Positions 1 to 11,220 of a DNA stretch of 64,000 bases are shown one piece after another. The DNA comes from Ehretia macrophylla (lineage: Eukaryota > Streptophyta > Magnoliopsida > Boraginales > Ehretiaceae): the NCBI GenBank assembly GCA_037974665.1, contig CM075764.1, forward strand, positions 90,452,825-90,516,824, in the 5' to 3' direction. Every line of letters starts with the position of its first letter. The stretch's first letter is position 1. A program made the position numbers and the translations under genes. Under the pieces are notes generated by a model. The model made no database searches, was not told the DNA's origin, and saw nothing but the letters and a program-made list of their open reading frames with translations.

Positions 1-131
1 AGAAGTTACCGACCCCACCAGGGAAAGGAGGCCACGTCAACAAAGCATGCCCTTTAGATGGCTGACACGTCACCCAGCAATTATGACAAGACGCGACATT
101 TGGGATTCCCGAGGCGGGTACAGTAGTTGCC

Positions 132-139
132 TATAAATA
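132..139 (+). promoter_or_regulatory. TATA box of the antisense gene
   Basis: TATAAATA stands about 250 bases before the ATG at 380. The sequence after it looks like a transcribed leader, ending in a pyrimidine-rich tract and ATACAG just before the ATG, which resembles the 3' end of a leader intron. The matching donor was not identified. Confidence 0.55.
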
Positions 140-1517
140 GGGCCCTGATGCCCGAAATTCATTTCACACTTTGCTTACGAAACTTCAAGAGCTTTCAGAT
201 CGGCAACCAGAGTGGTCAAATATTTTAGCTCGGCAAACGATCTGCTCAGCGTATTCAGCTCGGTGTTCAAATAGTTCAGAGTCAATCGGCTCGGGTCCCC
301 TTCCACACCTAGAGCCGTTATGTACATCCCGACTCCTTTTAAATCATTCTTGTACATATATTTTCAATTCATATACAGGATGGGAAGGTTAGAATCCGAA
401 GATTCCCAAGCAATGGAAGTGAGATCTTATGGTGGGGACAAGAGTCTATCGAGTTCAGAATCCACCTCGGGAGGAGGTCAAGGTGATAGCAGTCCGAGCA
501 TATCTCAAGGGTCAATGCGGCGGCCCGAGCCCAGGGGCAGCGATGATGATTGCCAAGTCATTGGGGTCCGGCGAGTGCAAGAAAAGGCCGAGGTGGATCC
601 CTTGGCCGATCTGGGAAACTTAGGAGACGAAGAGGATGGATCCCCTTTGAACCAATTGGAAAGGCTCAAGCTGCCACAGGATTTCTTAGCTAGAGCCTCT
701 ACGGTAGAGCCAATTAAGGCAGTCCCAGTACGGGCGGTCCTACCTCGGAGCTCGACCACAGCCAGCAATTCTTCAGGTCGGGGAAGATGATCGAGCAGCT
801 ATTTGTTTGCTATAGGCACAAATGCCACTCTACCGTACAAATGGCGAATGGTAGGCTAAGGAACTGGTCGGGGGATTGGAATCACAAGCTGAAGGTTCCG
901 AGTCGGCATGACTTCACCTGCTATCCTCCGACCAACCACTTCACCATCTATGACCTTGCATTTGATATCATCCAGCTCCCGCTCCCAAGCTTTATCACCA
1001 ATATACATAATTATTTTGAGCTAAGCCCGGGTCAAATATCTCCTAATAGTTGGGTCGTAGATGTGGCGTTCTACGTGTTTTGCCTTGAGAAGGACGTAGA
1101 GCTGACCCTACGCCGGTTTAGGCAATTTTTTTTTTACAAGCCTAACCCTAAGTAGCCTGGATGGTTCCATTTCGCAGCTCGGGCGAGTAACGCCATATTC
1201 ACCAAGTGGCACTCCTCCAACAAGGGTTGGTACAACGACTACTATTGGGTAGAGCCGGCTGTGAACTCGGGGTGCCAAAGGGATTGGAATCCCACTCTGA
1301 AGAAGAAGCTGAACGACGATCCCAGGTTTTCAGACGCGAAACTTGAGGAGGTCGGAGTGCTAAGACTCGAGCCGGGGTCACTGATAGATATTAATAACAT
1401 GCTCAAGTGGGAGAGGATCTGGGACCAAGTTATTCGAGAGAGAACCCGACTTAACAAAGAAGCATCTTCAGTTAATTCCCGAGCCCGAGAAGGATGAGGA
1501 GTCCAGTTCGAAAAAGG

Positions 1518-1615
1518 GTCAGTTCGTGAGATCAATGCACGACCTCCCCATCATCTCGTCTATTGTTATCCTTTTCAATTTGTTCTCGGCCATCTCTCAC
1601 TTTTTTTTTTTGCAG
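1518..1615 (+). other. Intron in the antisense gene
   Basis: It starts GTCAGT and ends in a run of 11 T followed by GCAG. Exon 1 leaves one base (G at 1517) and the next exon gives AT, so the joined codon is GAT. The frame runs from ...SSSKK into DILKAG without a stop. This is a phase-1 intron supported by frame continuity. Confidence 0.65.
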
Positions 1616-2019
1616 ATATATTGAAGGCTGGGAGGCTCGCTTACATAAAGAAGAAGAAGGCCAAGGCCAGCGCCGAAGGCTCGGCTCGGTCTGGCATTGG
1701 TGCTACTGCTCCTCAGGGGCAAAGGCAGCGGTCCAGCGGCCATGGACCGGAGGTCAGCACCGAGGTATCTTCCAAGGAGGCCTCAGAGTCTACTTTGCAA
1801 AAGAAGTCGACCTCTGGGGTGGTAATCCAAGAGCGCTCGACAACCCGTCCCGATACTAGAAAAAGACCCCGACCTAAATACACCGGGAAAGGCAAAGCCA
1901 TGGAGGTGGTCCATCCCAATAAGGATTATATGGAGCTAGCCAACATGCAGCGTGACCCCAAGCTGGCGAAAATTCTCGCCGATCAGTTCTCCCTCGACCT
2001 GAGAACGATCGTGGTTACG

Positions 2020-2095
2020 GTGAGTTGTACTCAACTACGCTTGTTTGGTTATGTTTTTCAACTCGGCTGACTACATCTGTTGCCTTTTTATGTAG
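2020..2095 (+). other. Intron in the antisense gene
   Basis: It starts GTGAGT and ends TTTTTATGTAG. The exon before ends on a whole codon in frame 1 and the next begins GTC GAG TCC in frame 2. Removal joins the two open frames, and read-through would leave the coiled-coil frame. This is a phase-0 intron of 76 bases. Confidence 0.7.
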
Positions 2096-2722
2096 GTCGA
2101 GTCCCACTCTCTCTCTATACCCAGTTTTTTTACCAAGGCCCAAGCTTATTGCGTTGAGCTCGAGCAGCGATGCACTGATGTCCGAGCCGAGCTTGGAGCT
2201 CAAAGGAAGGAGGCCTCTAAGAGGTACAAGGAGGACGCAGCAGAGATTGATTGGTTGAAGAAGGAGCTCGAGGTGGAGAAATTTCGATGCCAAACGGCTG
2301 CTAAGGATGTGGAGCGCTACAAGTCAGAGAGGCGTGAGGCCTAGGCGAAGTACCAGGAGCTCCTCGACCGGGTCGAACCAAATGGAGAGAAAGCGGTGGA
2401 AGCCTTCAAGTCCAGTGACACGGCTGTGAGCTGGGTGGAGAGTGAAGGCAGAATCATGGCCAAGTACGCCGAGTTAGGATACTATTTCTGAGGCCAAGTC
2501 ACTTCTCGCGAACGAGTGAAGACCTTCTTTCCTGCCTCTAAGAATGACTATATCGAAGTCTTGGAGGCCCTACCGCCAGAGTTTTGGGAAATTCTTGAGC
2601 TACCGACCGACCTCAAAGCCCAAGCCCAGGAAGTAATGGACTTCGTCAAGAAGGGCATAGATCAGGTCGGGGAAGAAATCGACGCAGCTGCCTCTTTGAC
2701 CCCTCCTTCTGCGCCCAAATGA

Positions 2723-3452
2723 TTCTTATAATTTTGCCCGGGTTGGGCTTTTATAATTTGTACTTTTTCATTTTAATGAAAATGAAAATTTTTATGTTTA
2801 TTCATTTTTTGTCTGAGTTCGTACAAGTGTACTTTTCTTTTCACAAATTTCCTCAAGTAAGTGGGGTTGGACCAACATAATGGATATTTCAAACTTAAGT
2901 AATTGATTTTTATGTAAAGAACCGAGCTGGACGCGATTAATGAGCTGGCATCTTAGTCCGAGCTAGTTAGTTGGACAACCATATCACTGTTGCCGACCTG
3001 GACTCATCAGTCCGAGTTAAAATTGGTCAAACTAATGTTGACTAATGTTGACTAATGCTGAGCTCGAGTTTAGACCCGAACTAGCGTAATGAACCAACCC
3101 AAAGCTGGTTAGTACTGAGTTGGGCATTAATCCGAACTAGTAAAATGAATCAAATTGTTATTGATTAGAATCGAGCCGGAATACAGTCTGAGCTGATTTT
3201 TTTTGTGCCTATTTAGCTCGTAGTTAAGCGTGGCCACTTAAGCGTTAATTAAAGTTTACAGGAGCTAAGTAGCTAAGGCGCTTGGGCCCAGGTCGGGCCT
3301 CATAGTGGTATACAAAGTACATATTGCATTGAAATCATGTACATGGTGTACTTGGGCTCAGGGCCTCAACAAAACACTTTAGCTCGGGGGCCTTTACAAA
3401 AGATTCTGGCTCGGGGGCCTTAGACAAAATACTATTTTAGGTGTTCCGCGTG
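2723..3452. other. Spacer between convergent antisense gene and integrase
   Basis: No coding signal. Just after the antisense stop there is an AT-rich stretch with AATGAAAATGAAAAT that may serve as its polyadenylation region. Around 3030-3060 a 10-base unit, ACTAATGTTG, is repeated about three times. The rest holds scattered copies of short GAGCTGG/CCGAGCT words typical of this element. Confidence 0.5.
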
Positions 3453-4432
3453 CTATGCATTCTTTAATTGTTTTACATACTTGTCGCAGAGGTAGAAGGT
3501 CCCAGGCCGGGTTTCTTTTACGACTTCGTACGGTCTTTCCCAAGTCGGGGAGAGTTTGTTACCCGAGCGCGGCAAAAAGATGGCCTTTCTGAGGACGAGG
3601 TCGCCAACCTTAATACGCTTAGGCTTGACCTGCTTGGCAAAGACCCTTTGCATGACGGCTTTGCTAGCCAACATCCTGACTTGAGCTTTAGCTCGGAGCT
3701 CTTCAACGAGGTCGACCTTCTCACGGATTAAGGCTTCGTTTATTCTTGGATTATAGTGAAGGGTTCTACTGGTAGGAGACCCGATCTCCACTAGCAGTAC
3801 TGCTTGAGTACCGAAGGTCAGCTCGAAGGACAATTTTCCCATTGTCGAGCTGGTAGGGGTTTACTGATCCCACAGTACCTCAGGGAGAATCGATGCCTAC
3901 TGGCCTTCCGCTTCCTTTAGCTTGGTTTTCAGACTCTGCAAAATGATTTGGTTAGTCATTTCGACTTGGCCATTACTTTGAGGGTGAGCAGTAGATGAGA
4001 ATCTGAGGTGTATCCCAATCTCAGCACATTTGCCTCGAAAGTATGCATTGTCAAATTGCTTGTCGTGGTCGGTGATGATGACTTTTGACACCTCAAACCG
4101 GAAAAAGATGTTCTTCCATACGAAATCCCAAGCTGCCTTTTTTGTTATTCTAGCAACACCTTCGGCCCCGGGCTATTTGGTGAAGTAGTCTACAGCTATG
4201 AAAACGTGCTTCTTTTGACCAACACCAATTGGCAATGGGCCAATGTTGTCAAGCCTCCATTGATAGAATGGCCACGAGATTATCATCACAGTTAGGTCTA
4301 CCGCTGGCTTCCTCTATATATTGGCAAACCTCTGGCAGGTATCACACTTCTTCACATACTCATTGGCATCTTGCTCTAAGGTTGGCCAAAAATAGCCTTG
4401 CCTTAATGTTTTCCGAGCCAGAGCCTTGCTAA
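3453..4432 (-). pseudogene. Tat-element integrase, broken
   Basis: Minus-strand pieces give, in order, a zinc-binding end (CDTCQRF near 4330), a core with DNIGP then ITDHDKQF, an HPQSNGQVEM segment, and a C-terminal part with LVLRK and a GTFYLCD-like end at 3453-3842. The catalytic Asp, Asp, Glu positions can still be recognised. In-frame stops and frame changes near 3895, 4090 and 4170 interrupt it. Integrase would insert the element's cDNA into host DNA. This copy is dead. Confidence 0.75.
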
Positions 4433-4639
4433 CCAAGTGGTTTCCACATACCCCTTCATGAATTTCTCTGAGTATATAGTTTCCTTCCTCAGGCCCAACA
4501 CATTTTAAGAGAGGCTAAGTGTAAGCTTTTTGTAGAGTTGTCCAGCTATTATGACAAACCGTGAGGCCTGTTTCATGAGTTTCTGAGCTGTTTTTTCATC
4601 CTCCGGGATCATACCTCCCTCCATGTAGTCCAGGATTAG

Positions 4640-5125
4640 TCAGGTCGAATCTGGGCTTAAATTGAGCTCGGTTACGGCCTGCTTTCCCAACTGAATACTA
4701 GGTTTGGAGACTTCTTCCACATGGACCAGTGCAGGTCGGCTCTTTCCCAAGGCCAACTTGGATAGTGCATCAACCTTCATATTTTTCTCCTTCGAAATTT
4801 GCTGTATTATAAACCTTTTGAGCCCTGACGTCAAATTCCTAACTCTATTGAGGTAGTCCATCATAGCATTATCCTTGGCTTTGAATTTTCTTGATATCTT
4901 ACTGGCAACCAATTGAGAATCGATATTCAGGCCAATTGCTTGTACCTCGAACTGAGCCGCAATTTTCAATCCCGCGATCACCGCCTCGTAATCAGCCTCA
5001 TTGTTGGACACCAAAAAGGCGAACTTGATGGAGTATTGGTGTTCATGCCCGGTTGGGTCGAGGATGACCACTCCGACTCCGCTTCCTGACTCCCCTGAGG
5101 CTCCATTCACATGGACCTTCCACAC
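4640..5125 (-). pseudogene. Second (archaeal-type) RNase H of the Tat element
   Basis: The open stretch of 161 residues has an N-terminal VHVNGASGESGSG, then SNNEADYEAV and IDSQLVA, the order seen in the archaeal-type RNase H domain (RVT_3 family) that Tat elements carry besides their own RNase H. The first catalytic position, normally Asp in a DGAS motif, is Asn here, a change expected from one G-to-A transition. The domain sits between the element's own RNase H and integrase, as in the lineage. Confidence 0.75.
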
Positions 5126-5182
5126 ATCCTTCGGGTCATATTTGGCTCGGCCAGTACATTCTACTACAAAGTCTGCGATGGC

Positions 5183-6689
5183 TTAGGCCTTGATGGTTGT
5201 TCTGGGTTGGTAAGTGATGTCAAATTGACTCAGCTCAACTGCCCATTTCAATAGCCTACCCGACGCCTCTGGCTTATGCATGATGGACTTAAGTGGGGCG
5301 TCCGTCATAACCTTAATTAGGTGGGTATCAAAGTAAGGATTCAACTTTCTTGCTGCCATGATGAGCACAAGAGTAAGTTTTTCCAAGGATGAGTACCTCG
5401 CCTCCACCCCTTGTAAGGTTTTGCTGACATAATATATCGATTTTTGCTCATTCCCTTCTTCTTGGACTAGTGTCGCCGCTACTACTATTCCTGAGCATGC
5501 CAAGTATAGTACCAGCTCCTTCCCCACCTCAGGTCGGGATAGTAAGGGTGGCGAAACTAGGTATCTTTTCAGCTCTTGGAAGGCGTTCTGGCATTCCTTA
5601 GCCCACTCAAAATTCTTTGGATTTCTGAATATCTTGAACAAAGGAGCACACTTGTCAGCCGACCTGGACATGAATCTGCTCAATGCTGCAACCTTTCTAG
5701 CAAGCACCTAGATGTCTTTCATACAGGTCAGCGGTGCCAAGTTCAGTATCGCCTGAACTTTCTCCAGGTTGGCTTCTATTCCCCTGGCTGTGACCATGAA
5801 CCCCAAAAACTTTTTCGCCTTGACGCCGAATGCGCACTTTTTCGGGTTTAGCTTTATCCCAAAGTGCTCCATTACGGCGAAGGCAGCAACCAAGTCAGTT
5901 ACATGGTCTTCCGCCCTCCTGCTCTTGACCAGTATGTTATCTACATAGATCTCCATATTTCGGCCAATCTGGTTTTTGAAGGCCTTGTTCACCATCCGAA
6001 TGTAGGTTGCTCCAACATTCTTGAAGCCAAAAGGCATGACCTCATAATAGTAGAGTCCTTGATCAGTGATGAAAATGGTTTTCTCTTTATCTCTTAGAGT
6101 CATCTTAATCTGGTTGTAGGCCTTGGAGGGATCCATGAAAGAGAGTAGCTCGAACCCGTAGGTGGCATCCACCATCTGATCAATCTGAGGTAGAGGGAAG
6201 CAGTCCTTGGGGTAGGCTTTGTTGAGGTCGGTGAAGTCAATACACAATCTCTATCCGCCTGAGGGCCACTAGTACCACGTTGGATAACCAGGTTGGGTAT
6301 TGGATTTTCCTTATGTCGCCAGCGTCCACCAACTTATCAACCTCTTCTGCTATAATTTGTTGCTTATCATAATGGAAGTGCCTAGGTTTCTGCTTTACCG
6401 GATAGTGATTTGGGTTGGCATTCAGGTGATGCTCAATCACGCTCGGGTCGATACTTGTCATGTCAGAAGCAGACCATGCAAATATGTGTTCATTTTTCAA
6501 AAGAAATTGGCTTATACCTGTCTTGAGGTCATCTGGGAGCTCGCTCTCAATCTTTGCTCTCTTTGTTTCATTAGACAGCTCTTCCTCTTGAAGGTCTTTA
6601 GTCGGGCTCCCTCTCTTGGCATCCCTCTTCTCCTCGGGAAAAATCTGGTCCCTAGCCAACCTGATATTTGAGGTGAAGGGAGTTTTCAT
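5183..6689 (-). pseudogene. Tat-element reverse transcriptase and RNase H, broken
   Basis: The segment 6237-6689 gives the N-terminal part ending near CIDFTDLNKAYPKD. 5708-6247 gives the palm, with FMDPSKAYNQI, MPFGFKN and the active site YVDNILV. The usual YVDD has become YVDN, so polymerisation should be lost. 5183-5707 gives the connection and first RNase H with YYVSKTL and an EKLTLVLI segment. Stops separate the three pieces. Confidence 0.85.
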
Positions 6690-6909
6690 AGTATTCCCGA
6701 GCCGAAAGCTGGGCTCCTCGAATAGTGGCCATGCCGCCCGGGGTAGGGAATTTCAAGGCCTGGTGGTAAGTAGAAGGAACGACCCTTGTCACTCGCCCCA
6801 AGATCCCATTATAAGTGGACTTTTAATCCATTACAATGAAGTTGGCCTGCATCGAAACCCACTTATCTCCGTCTTCCAGCGTCAGTGGGAGGTTGATGAC
6901 CCCTTCGGC

Positions 6910-7453
6910 TCAGTAGGCATATCTTGTGAAACTATCCAAGGTACCCCTCAATGGCCTGAATCGGCTCCTGTCTAACCCCATCTGCTCAAATGCACTCAAG
7001 AATAGGACTTCTACCGAGCTCCCGGTGTCCACCATCAAGCACTTTACAGTGAAGTTGGCTATTTTAGCTCTGAACACCAACGGGTCGTCATGGGGTAATA
7101 TTACCCCCTCCAAGTCTTCTGAGGAGAAAGTGAGCCCTTCCATTCCCAGGATCAGACCCTGTATCGGCCTATACTCTCTTCCATCCTGAACATAACCCTT
7201 TCTTCCAACCGAGGTGTCTCCACCCGAAGCTAATCCTCCTACGATGGTCTCAATCACAGCCAAATGTCTGCCCCCGACCTGGTGCCTGGGTGGACTTCTT
7301 TCTTTCTCTCTCCCTTCTCCTTGGTCGTGATTCTGAGTTGGCTGTTGGTCTACGTACCTCTTGAGGTAACCTCGGGCAATCAATGCCTCGATCTCTTATT
7401 TCAAATCTCGGTATTCCTCGGTGGTGTGGCCATAGTCCATATGGTAACGACAA
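6910..7453 (-). pseudogene. Tat-element aspartic protease
   Basis: The frame from 7383 to 6910 contains IETIVGGLASGGDTS and, further on, LMVDTGSSVEVLF, the aspartic protease active site (D-T-G). The spacing of the GGLASGG motif ahead of the protease fits gypsy elements of the Tat group. An overlapping frame (7250-7453) carries the basic, Arg-rich end of gag, so a frameshift lies near 7300. Confidence 0.75.
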
Positions 7454-7615
7454 TACTTGGTCTTATTGCGCTTCTCAGGTCGGCCTTTTAATCCTTGGCG
7501 CTGGAGGTAGGTGGTTATGGTGCTGGATCTCCAACAAGATCTGCTCCCTTGAAGTGTTGAAGGGAGTGAACATGGTGAACCGAGGGTTTTGCTTTAGCTG
7601 CTGAGGTTGCTTGCC

Positions 7616-8700
7616 TCAGTCATTTTGGGCCTTACTTCCAAGTTGGCTTCGGGAGTCCTCCCCTTTCTTACTAGCTTCATTTTCCTTGTCATCATCCCTC
7701 TTCACCTGATGGATTTCTTCCGAGTGTATGTACTCTTCTGCTCGTACCATCAGCTCGACTACAATATCCACGGGGTCGATGGCCAAGGAGGATATGAGAG
7801 GGCCCAACCTGAGCCCACTTTGGTAAGCCATCAATGCCATAGAGTCCTCTAGGTTGGGGATTCTGAGGGACTCTTCATTAAATCGGGCCGTATAAGCCAG
7901 CAAACCTTCTCCTCTGTGCTGCTTTACCGATAGCAGTGATGATGTATAATGGGTTGCACGCTGGCTCCCCGTGAAATGAGACGGAAAGCCTCTGCCAGTT
8001 GGTGAAAACTTGCAATAGAGCCTGGATGGAATTTTTGGAACCAGTCCAAGGCATTGCCAACCAGGGTAGTCGGGAATGTCTTCGTCTTCATGAGGTCGGT
8101 CATATCATGCAGAGTCATATGGTAATCAAAGTTGAGCAGGTGGCTAGCTAGGTCTCTATCCCTATTATATACTGCTAGGTTGGGCATCCGATTGCCGATG
8201 GACAATGACGTAGCCAGTACTTCGGTGGAGAGCGGGCTTACACTGAGCTGGTTAATGACATTGGCTATGGCAGCCACGGTCTTGGCCTTCTCGGGGTCGG
8301 CATGTACTGCCCTTTTATTCCTCACCTCCGCGGGTCTTGCCACAGTCTCCAAGAAGCCCTCTCCGTCTTGCGTTCAAGTTTGCCCTGGGACTGGAAAGCG
8401 AAACTGTGCATGCGCGGGCTGCGGCACAACTGCTTGCGGAGTCGGGAGATCTATAGCTAACCGAGCCACCTTCTCTTTGAGTTCCTCAAACATCCCGAGC
8501 ATCATCCTCATCTCAGGCGACAAGGCGGAGTTGAGGTCTGCATCTGTAGAAGGATTGGTTTGTGAGGCTAAGTGTATACATTGGCTCATTTCAACGTCGG
8601 TTTGGGTTGGGTTTTGGCTAGGTGCCTGCGTGGTTCCGAGGTCCTCGTCCGGGTTGAGTGAGTCCTCTACCGGCGTGTTGTGGCTTCTGGTTTGTACCAT
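7616..8700 (-). pseudogene. Tat-element gag, broken
   Basis: It starts with MVQTRSHNTP at 8700, just downstream of the primer site. The retrotransposon gag domain follows, with DLASHLLNFDYHM, LVGNALDWFQKF and a LAYTARFNEES segment. At least two frame changes (near 8370 and 7920) and a stop at 7616 break it. Gag would form the particle that packages element RNA. Confidence 0.8.
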
Positions 8701-8745
8701 GATGGTTTCTCAATGAGTGGTAAGAAGAGTGATAGGAAGAACTCT

Positions 8746-8762
8746 TCCCACAAATGGTGCCA
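8746..8762 (-). promoter_or_regulatory. Probable primer binding site of the Tat element
   Basis: The minus strand reads TGGCACCATTTGTGGGA, which resembles the TGGCGCC-type tRNA primer sites of plant gypsy elements with a few transitions. It lies 45 bases before the gag start. Confidence 0.55.
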
Positions 8763-8773
8763 AACTATCGAGG

Positions 8774-9175
8774 TTGGGAATCTCATAGTTGAGATCGGAT
8801 GGCTACGCTTGCCGAGTTAGACTTTCAGGTCGGCTGCTTGTCCTGCACAAAAAAATAGAAGGAAAATGTGAGGTAATGACCCGAATTTTTTCCTTGGGCG
8901 AATGAATGATTAGTATGCCCGAACTGGCAAAGTAACTGAAAGCATTAATGACGAGTTACCTCTTAAATGTGGGGATGGAGCTCCATTTATACTAAATTCG
9001 AATCTGACAGCAATTAATGTAGTATAAAGCTTTATGTCTCATCAGAACAGCTAACACAGAGGTCGGGGGTTTTCCTTGGTCGGGGTGAGGTCAAGCTGGC
9101 ATTCAGGTTGGGCGTTAGCTAATTGTTTCAGACTTGGCTAGAGTTGGCTTACCTCAGCTCAGTGCCCCCTCGTCA
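8774..9175 (-). repeat. 5' LTR of the Tat element (left boundary approximate)
   Basis: On the minus strand this would begin TGACGAGGGGGCAC at 9175 and end just before the primer site. GTATAAAT at about 8985-8992 on the minus strand is a good TATA box. No second copy is in the window, so the limits rest on the TG...CA rule and position only. Confidence 0.5.
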
Positions 9176-10101
9176 GGATCGAGTTTAAAAATTCGTATAT
9201 AATAATTTAAGTGATATAAAATGACTTAGACATCTTTTAAATAAATAAAAAAGGTAAAAAGAAAACAGGAACTTTTATAGAAGAAATTTAAAGATAAATT
9301 TATTTGAGTACTTTTACTGTAACTATTCATATTTTAACCTCCGTCGGTTAAGTTTTTTTTGTTATTACATCAATGAATGGAATGGCTTAAAAGTCTTAAT
9401 ACTAGAAATATTTACCGTCCGTATTAACGTTCTTGTAATTCGCGAGAAGCTAATTATTAACTCAGAGGAAGAAAATTGGAAAAAGCTATGGGATGATATT
9501 TTTCGAATTCTAGATATATAGAGTGGAGAAATTGATGCATCTAACAATTGATTCGTTTCACAACTATTCACACACTATCTGCAGATAATGGGGCAGTAAT
9601 AATTTACACTCCTTTTGGGTCTTTCCATTTCTCTTTGAGAGTTTTTAGAAGAGACCAAGATTTTCTCATTTTAGTTGCCTCCCTTTATGCTTTTGCGTTT
9701 TTTTTTTTTTGTTGGTCAAGCTATACTTTCACTTGAACTTTGTTTACCGTTTGGTTCCTCCCATTTCTCTCTGCTGGTGTTTAAAAGAGACCAAGAGTTT
9801 TCTCATTTTAAAGCCTAGAGGTAATCGCCTCCTTTTACGGCTTCGTTTTTTTTTCTTTGTAAGGTTATGCTTTCGCTTGAACGTAGTTTACGTTTGCATA
9901 TGAAGATAAGTATATGTAATGTATTTATGTTTCATTAGTAGATTGTGTCTTACGCATATACCTTTAATAATTCATAAGTGTTTCAGGGAAAAATAATTTT
10001 GTTAACATCTGTTATTGCAAAAGAGACTGATTCTCGTAGATTTTCTTTCTTGTCATTTTCAATGCCAACGTTGAGATGAAAGAACAAATTCCAACAACAA
10101 A
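9176..10101. other. Intergenic, AT-rich, no gene seen
   Basis: No supported coding signal. The only structure is the imperfect tandem duplication at 9601-9890. The ORFs here are short and have no recognisable motif. Confidence 0.5.
9601..9890. repeat. Imperfect tandem duplication, about 145-base unit
   Basis: Two neighbouring copies share CCCATTTCTCT-like, AAGAGACCAAGA, TTTTCTCATTTT, GCCTCC and CGTTTTTTTT segments in the same order. The copies differ by many substitutions and small indels. Confidence 0.55.
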
Positions 10102-11052
10102 ATGATAAGCGGCAATCTGCCAAAGGATGCGATGATGGAAATCTTGGCAAGACTCCCCGCCAAATCTCTCATGCGATAACTCTATCCTTGTAACACGTTA
10201 TCTTCTACTTGAAGACGAGGAATATAGTATGTTTTCTTTGCTTTATGACGAACCGCCAAAGGGGATCCAATGTTTAGATCTTGACGGACCATTGGAGAAT
10301 AACTCAAGGGAAAGATATGGACGCAGAAGCGTATTTTGTGTTGCGTATCGTGATGAAAGTGAAATTCGTCACGCATATCTTTGGAATCCTGCTACTAGAG
10401 AGTACAAGTCCCTTCCCACTACTAAAGATCCTGAAGCACCACCAAATGCATGTGTGTCGTCGCATTGTCATCTTGCATTGGGTTTTGATCACAAAACAAG
10501 TGACTACAAAGTGGTAAGAATTTGGACTTTTCACCACTTTCCAAAGGGAGATGTTCCCAAATATTATTCATACAAGGTAGAGGTATGCAGTGTAAGTGCT
10601 AGTAAATCTTGGAGGCATATTGATGCAGTTCCACCAAATATTTTATTATCAGAATGTGGATGGGATGTATATCTAAAAGAAAGGTACTATTGGGAATCCA
10701 TAATTGACTCTTCGCTCTGGAGCTTGATTCAATTTGATTTTGGCACCGAGACATTCCAAATGTTACTATTACCTAATGCTCCTTTAGGAAGTGATTATTG
10801 GGCTCATATTCTGGTAATTGTATAATACCCTTGCTCTCATAAGTTTATCCTTTCCCCCACAAATAAGAATCGCGTTGAGATTTGGTTGATGAATGAAGTT
10901 GGTGACAATGTGTCTTGGGCTAAATATATGACTCTGGACACGGAATGGAAGGGTTTGGATGCACTAGCATCTTGGAAGAACCATCATTTGCTTGTACATG
11001 GTGACGATGGAAAATTTTTATCTTTTAGTCTTAGTAACAGCCAAGACAGTAA
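10102..11052 (+). pseudogene. F-box protein (F-box associated domain), main part, interrupted by LINE
   Basis: The start MISGNLPKDAMMEILARLPAK is the first half of an F-box. After SLMR the text jumps to NSILVTRYLLLEDE, so the second half of the F-box is missing, apparently by deletion. The F-box associated interaction domain follows, with LWNPATREYKSLP, LALGFDHKTSDYKVVRI, VEVCSVSASKSWRHID and VEIWLMNEVGD. An in-frame TAA is at 10823. The frame continues to FLSFSLSNSQDS at 11052, where a LINE is inserted, and the last ten or so codons are at 21558-21605. F-box proteins present substrates to SCF ubiquitin ligases. This copy is dead. Confidence 0.85.
11039..11052. repeat. LINE target site duplication, left copy
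   Basis: AGCCAAGACAGTAA, identical to 21558-21571. Confidence 0.9.
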
Positions 11053-11220
11053 TTCTAAAATGACCTTCTCTCACCTCTTTCCTCTCGGCGTATGTTAGCA
11101 ATGCTAACATGCGCACAACCCTCTTGCAAACACCTTTCTAACCAAACCCTAGCAGCCGCCACCGTTCCTTTCTTCTTGCTTGACTCTTCCTCTGTCCCTT
11201 CTTCCTGCTAGCCACCTTCT

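Larger units (their letters stand above)
380..2722 (+). pseudogene. Spliced antisense gene of the Tat element (putative gypsy-type transposon domain, coiled coil)
   Basis: I read three exons: 380-1517, 1616-2019 and 2096-2722. The first encodes a Ser/Gly-rich acidic N terminus and then, at about 890-1240, a region like the Pfam 'putative gypsy type transposon' domain (PF04195): a LPLPSF motif, SPGQISPNSW, and a GWFHF-type segment. The second is basic and low-complexity. The third is a heptad-rich coiled coil rich in Glu/Lys/Arg, ending in a conserved-looking acidic tail. Stops at 1153 (TAG), 2342 (TAG) and 2489 (TGA), and frame changes near 785 and 1460, make it a pseudogene. Its role in the element is unknown. 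It runs convergently against the gag-pol strand. Family assignment is from recognition, not a search. Confidence 0.7.
1..9175 (-). mobile_element. Tat-lineage Ty3/gypsy retrotransposon, decayed, 3' end outside window
   Basis: Reading on the minus strand from 9175 leftward the order is LTR, primer site, gag, protease, reverse transcriptase, RNase H, a second RNase H of archaeal type, and integrase. A gene on the opposite strand then follows. Two RNase H domains and an extra antisense ORF between integrase and the 3' LTR are features I associate with the plant Tat lineage. The reading frame is broken many times, so it cannot make a working polyprotein. The 3' LTR is not recognised and probably lies left of position 1. 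Confidence 0.8.

Noticed and set aside
8132..8716. 194-residue plus-strand ORF opposite Tat gag
   Set aside because: Ser/Leu-rich shadow of gag without motifs. The gag domain on the minus strand is clear.
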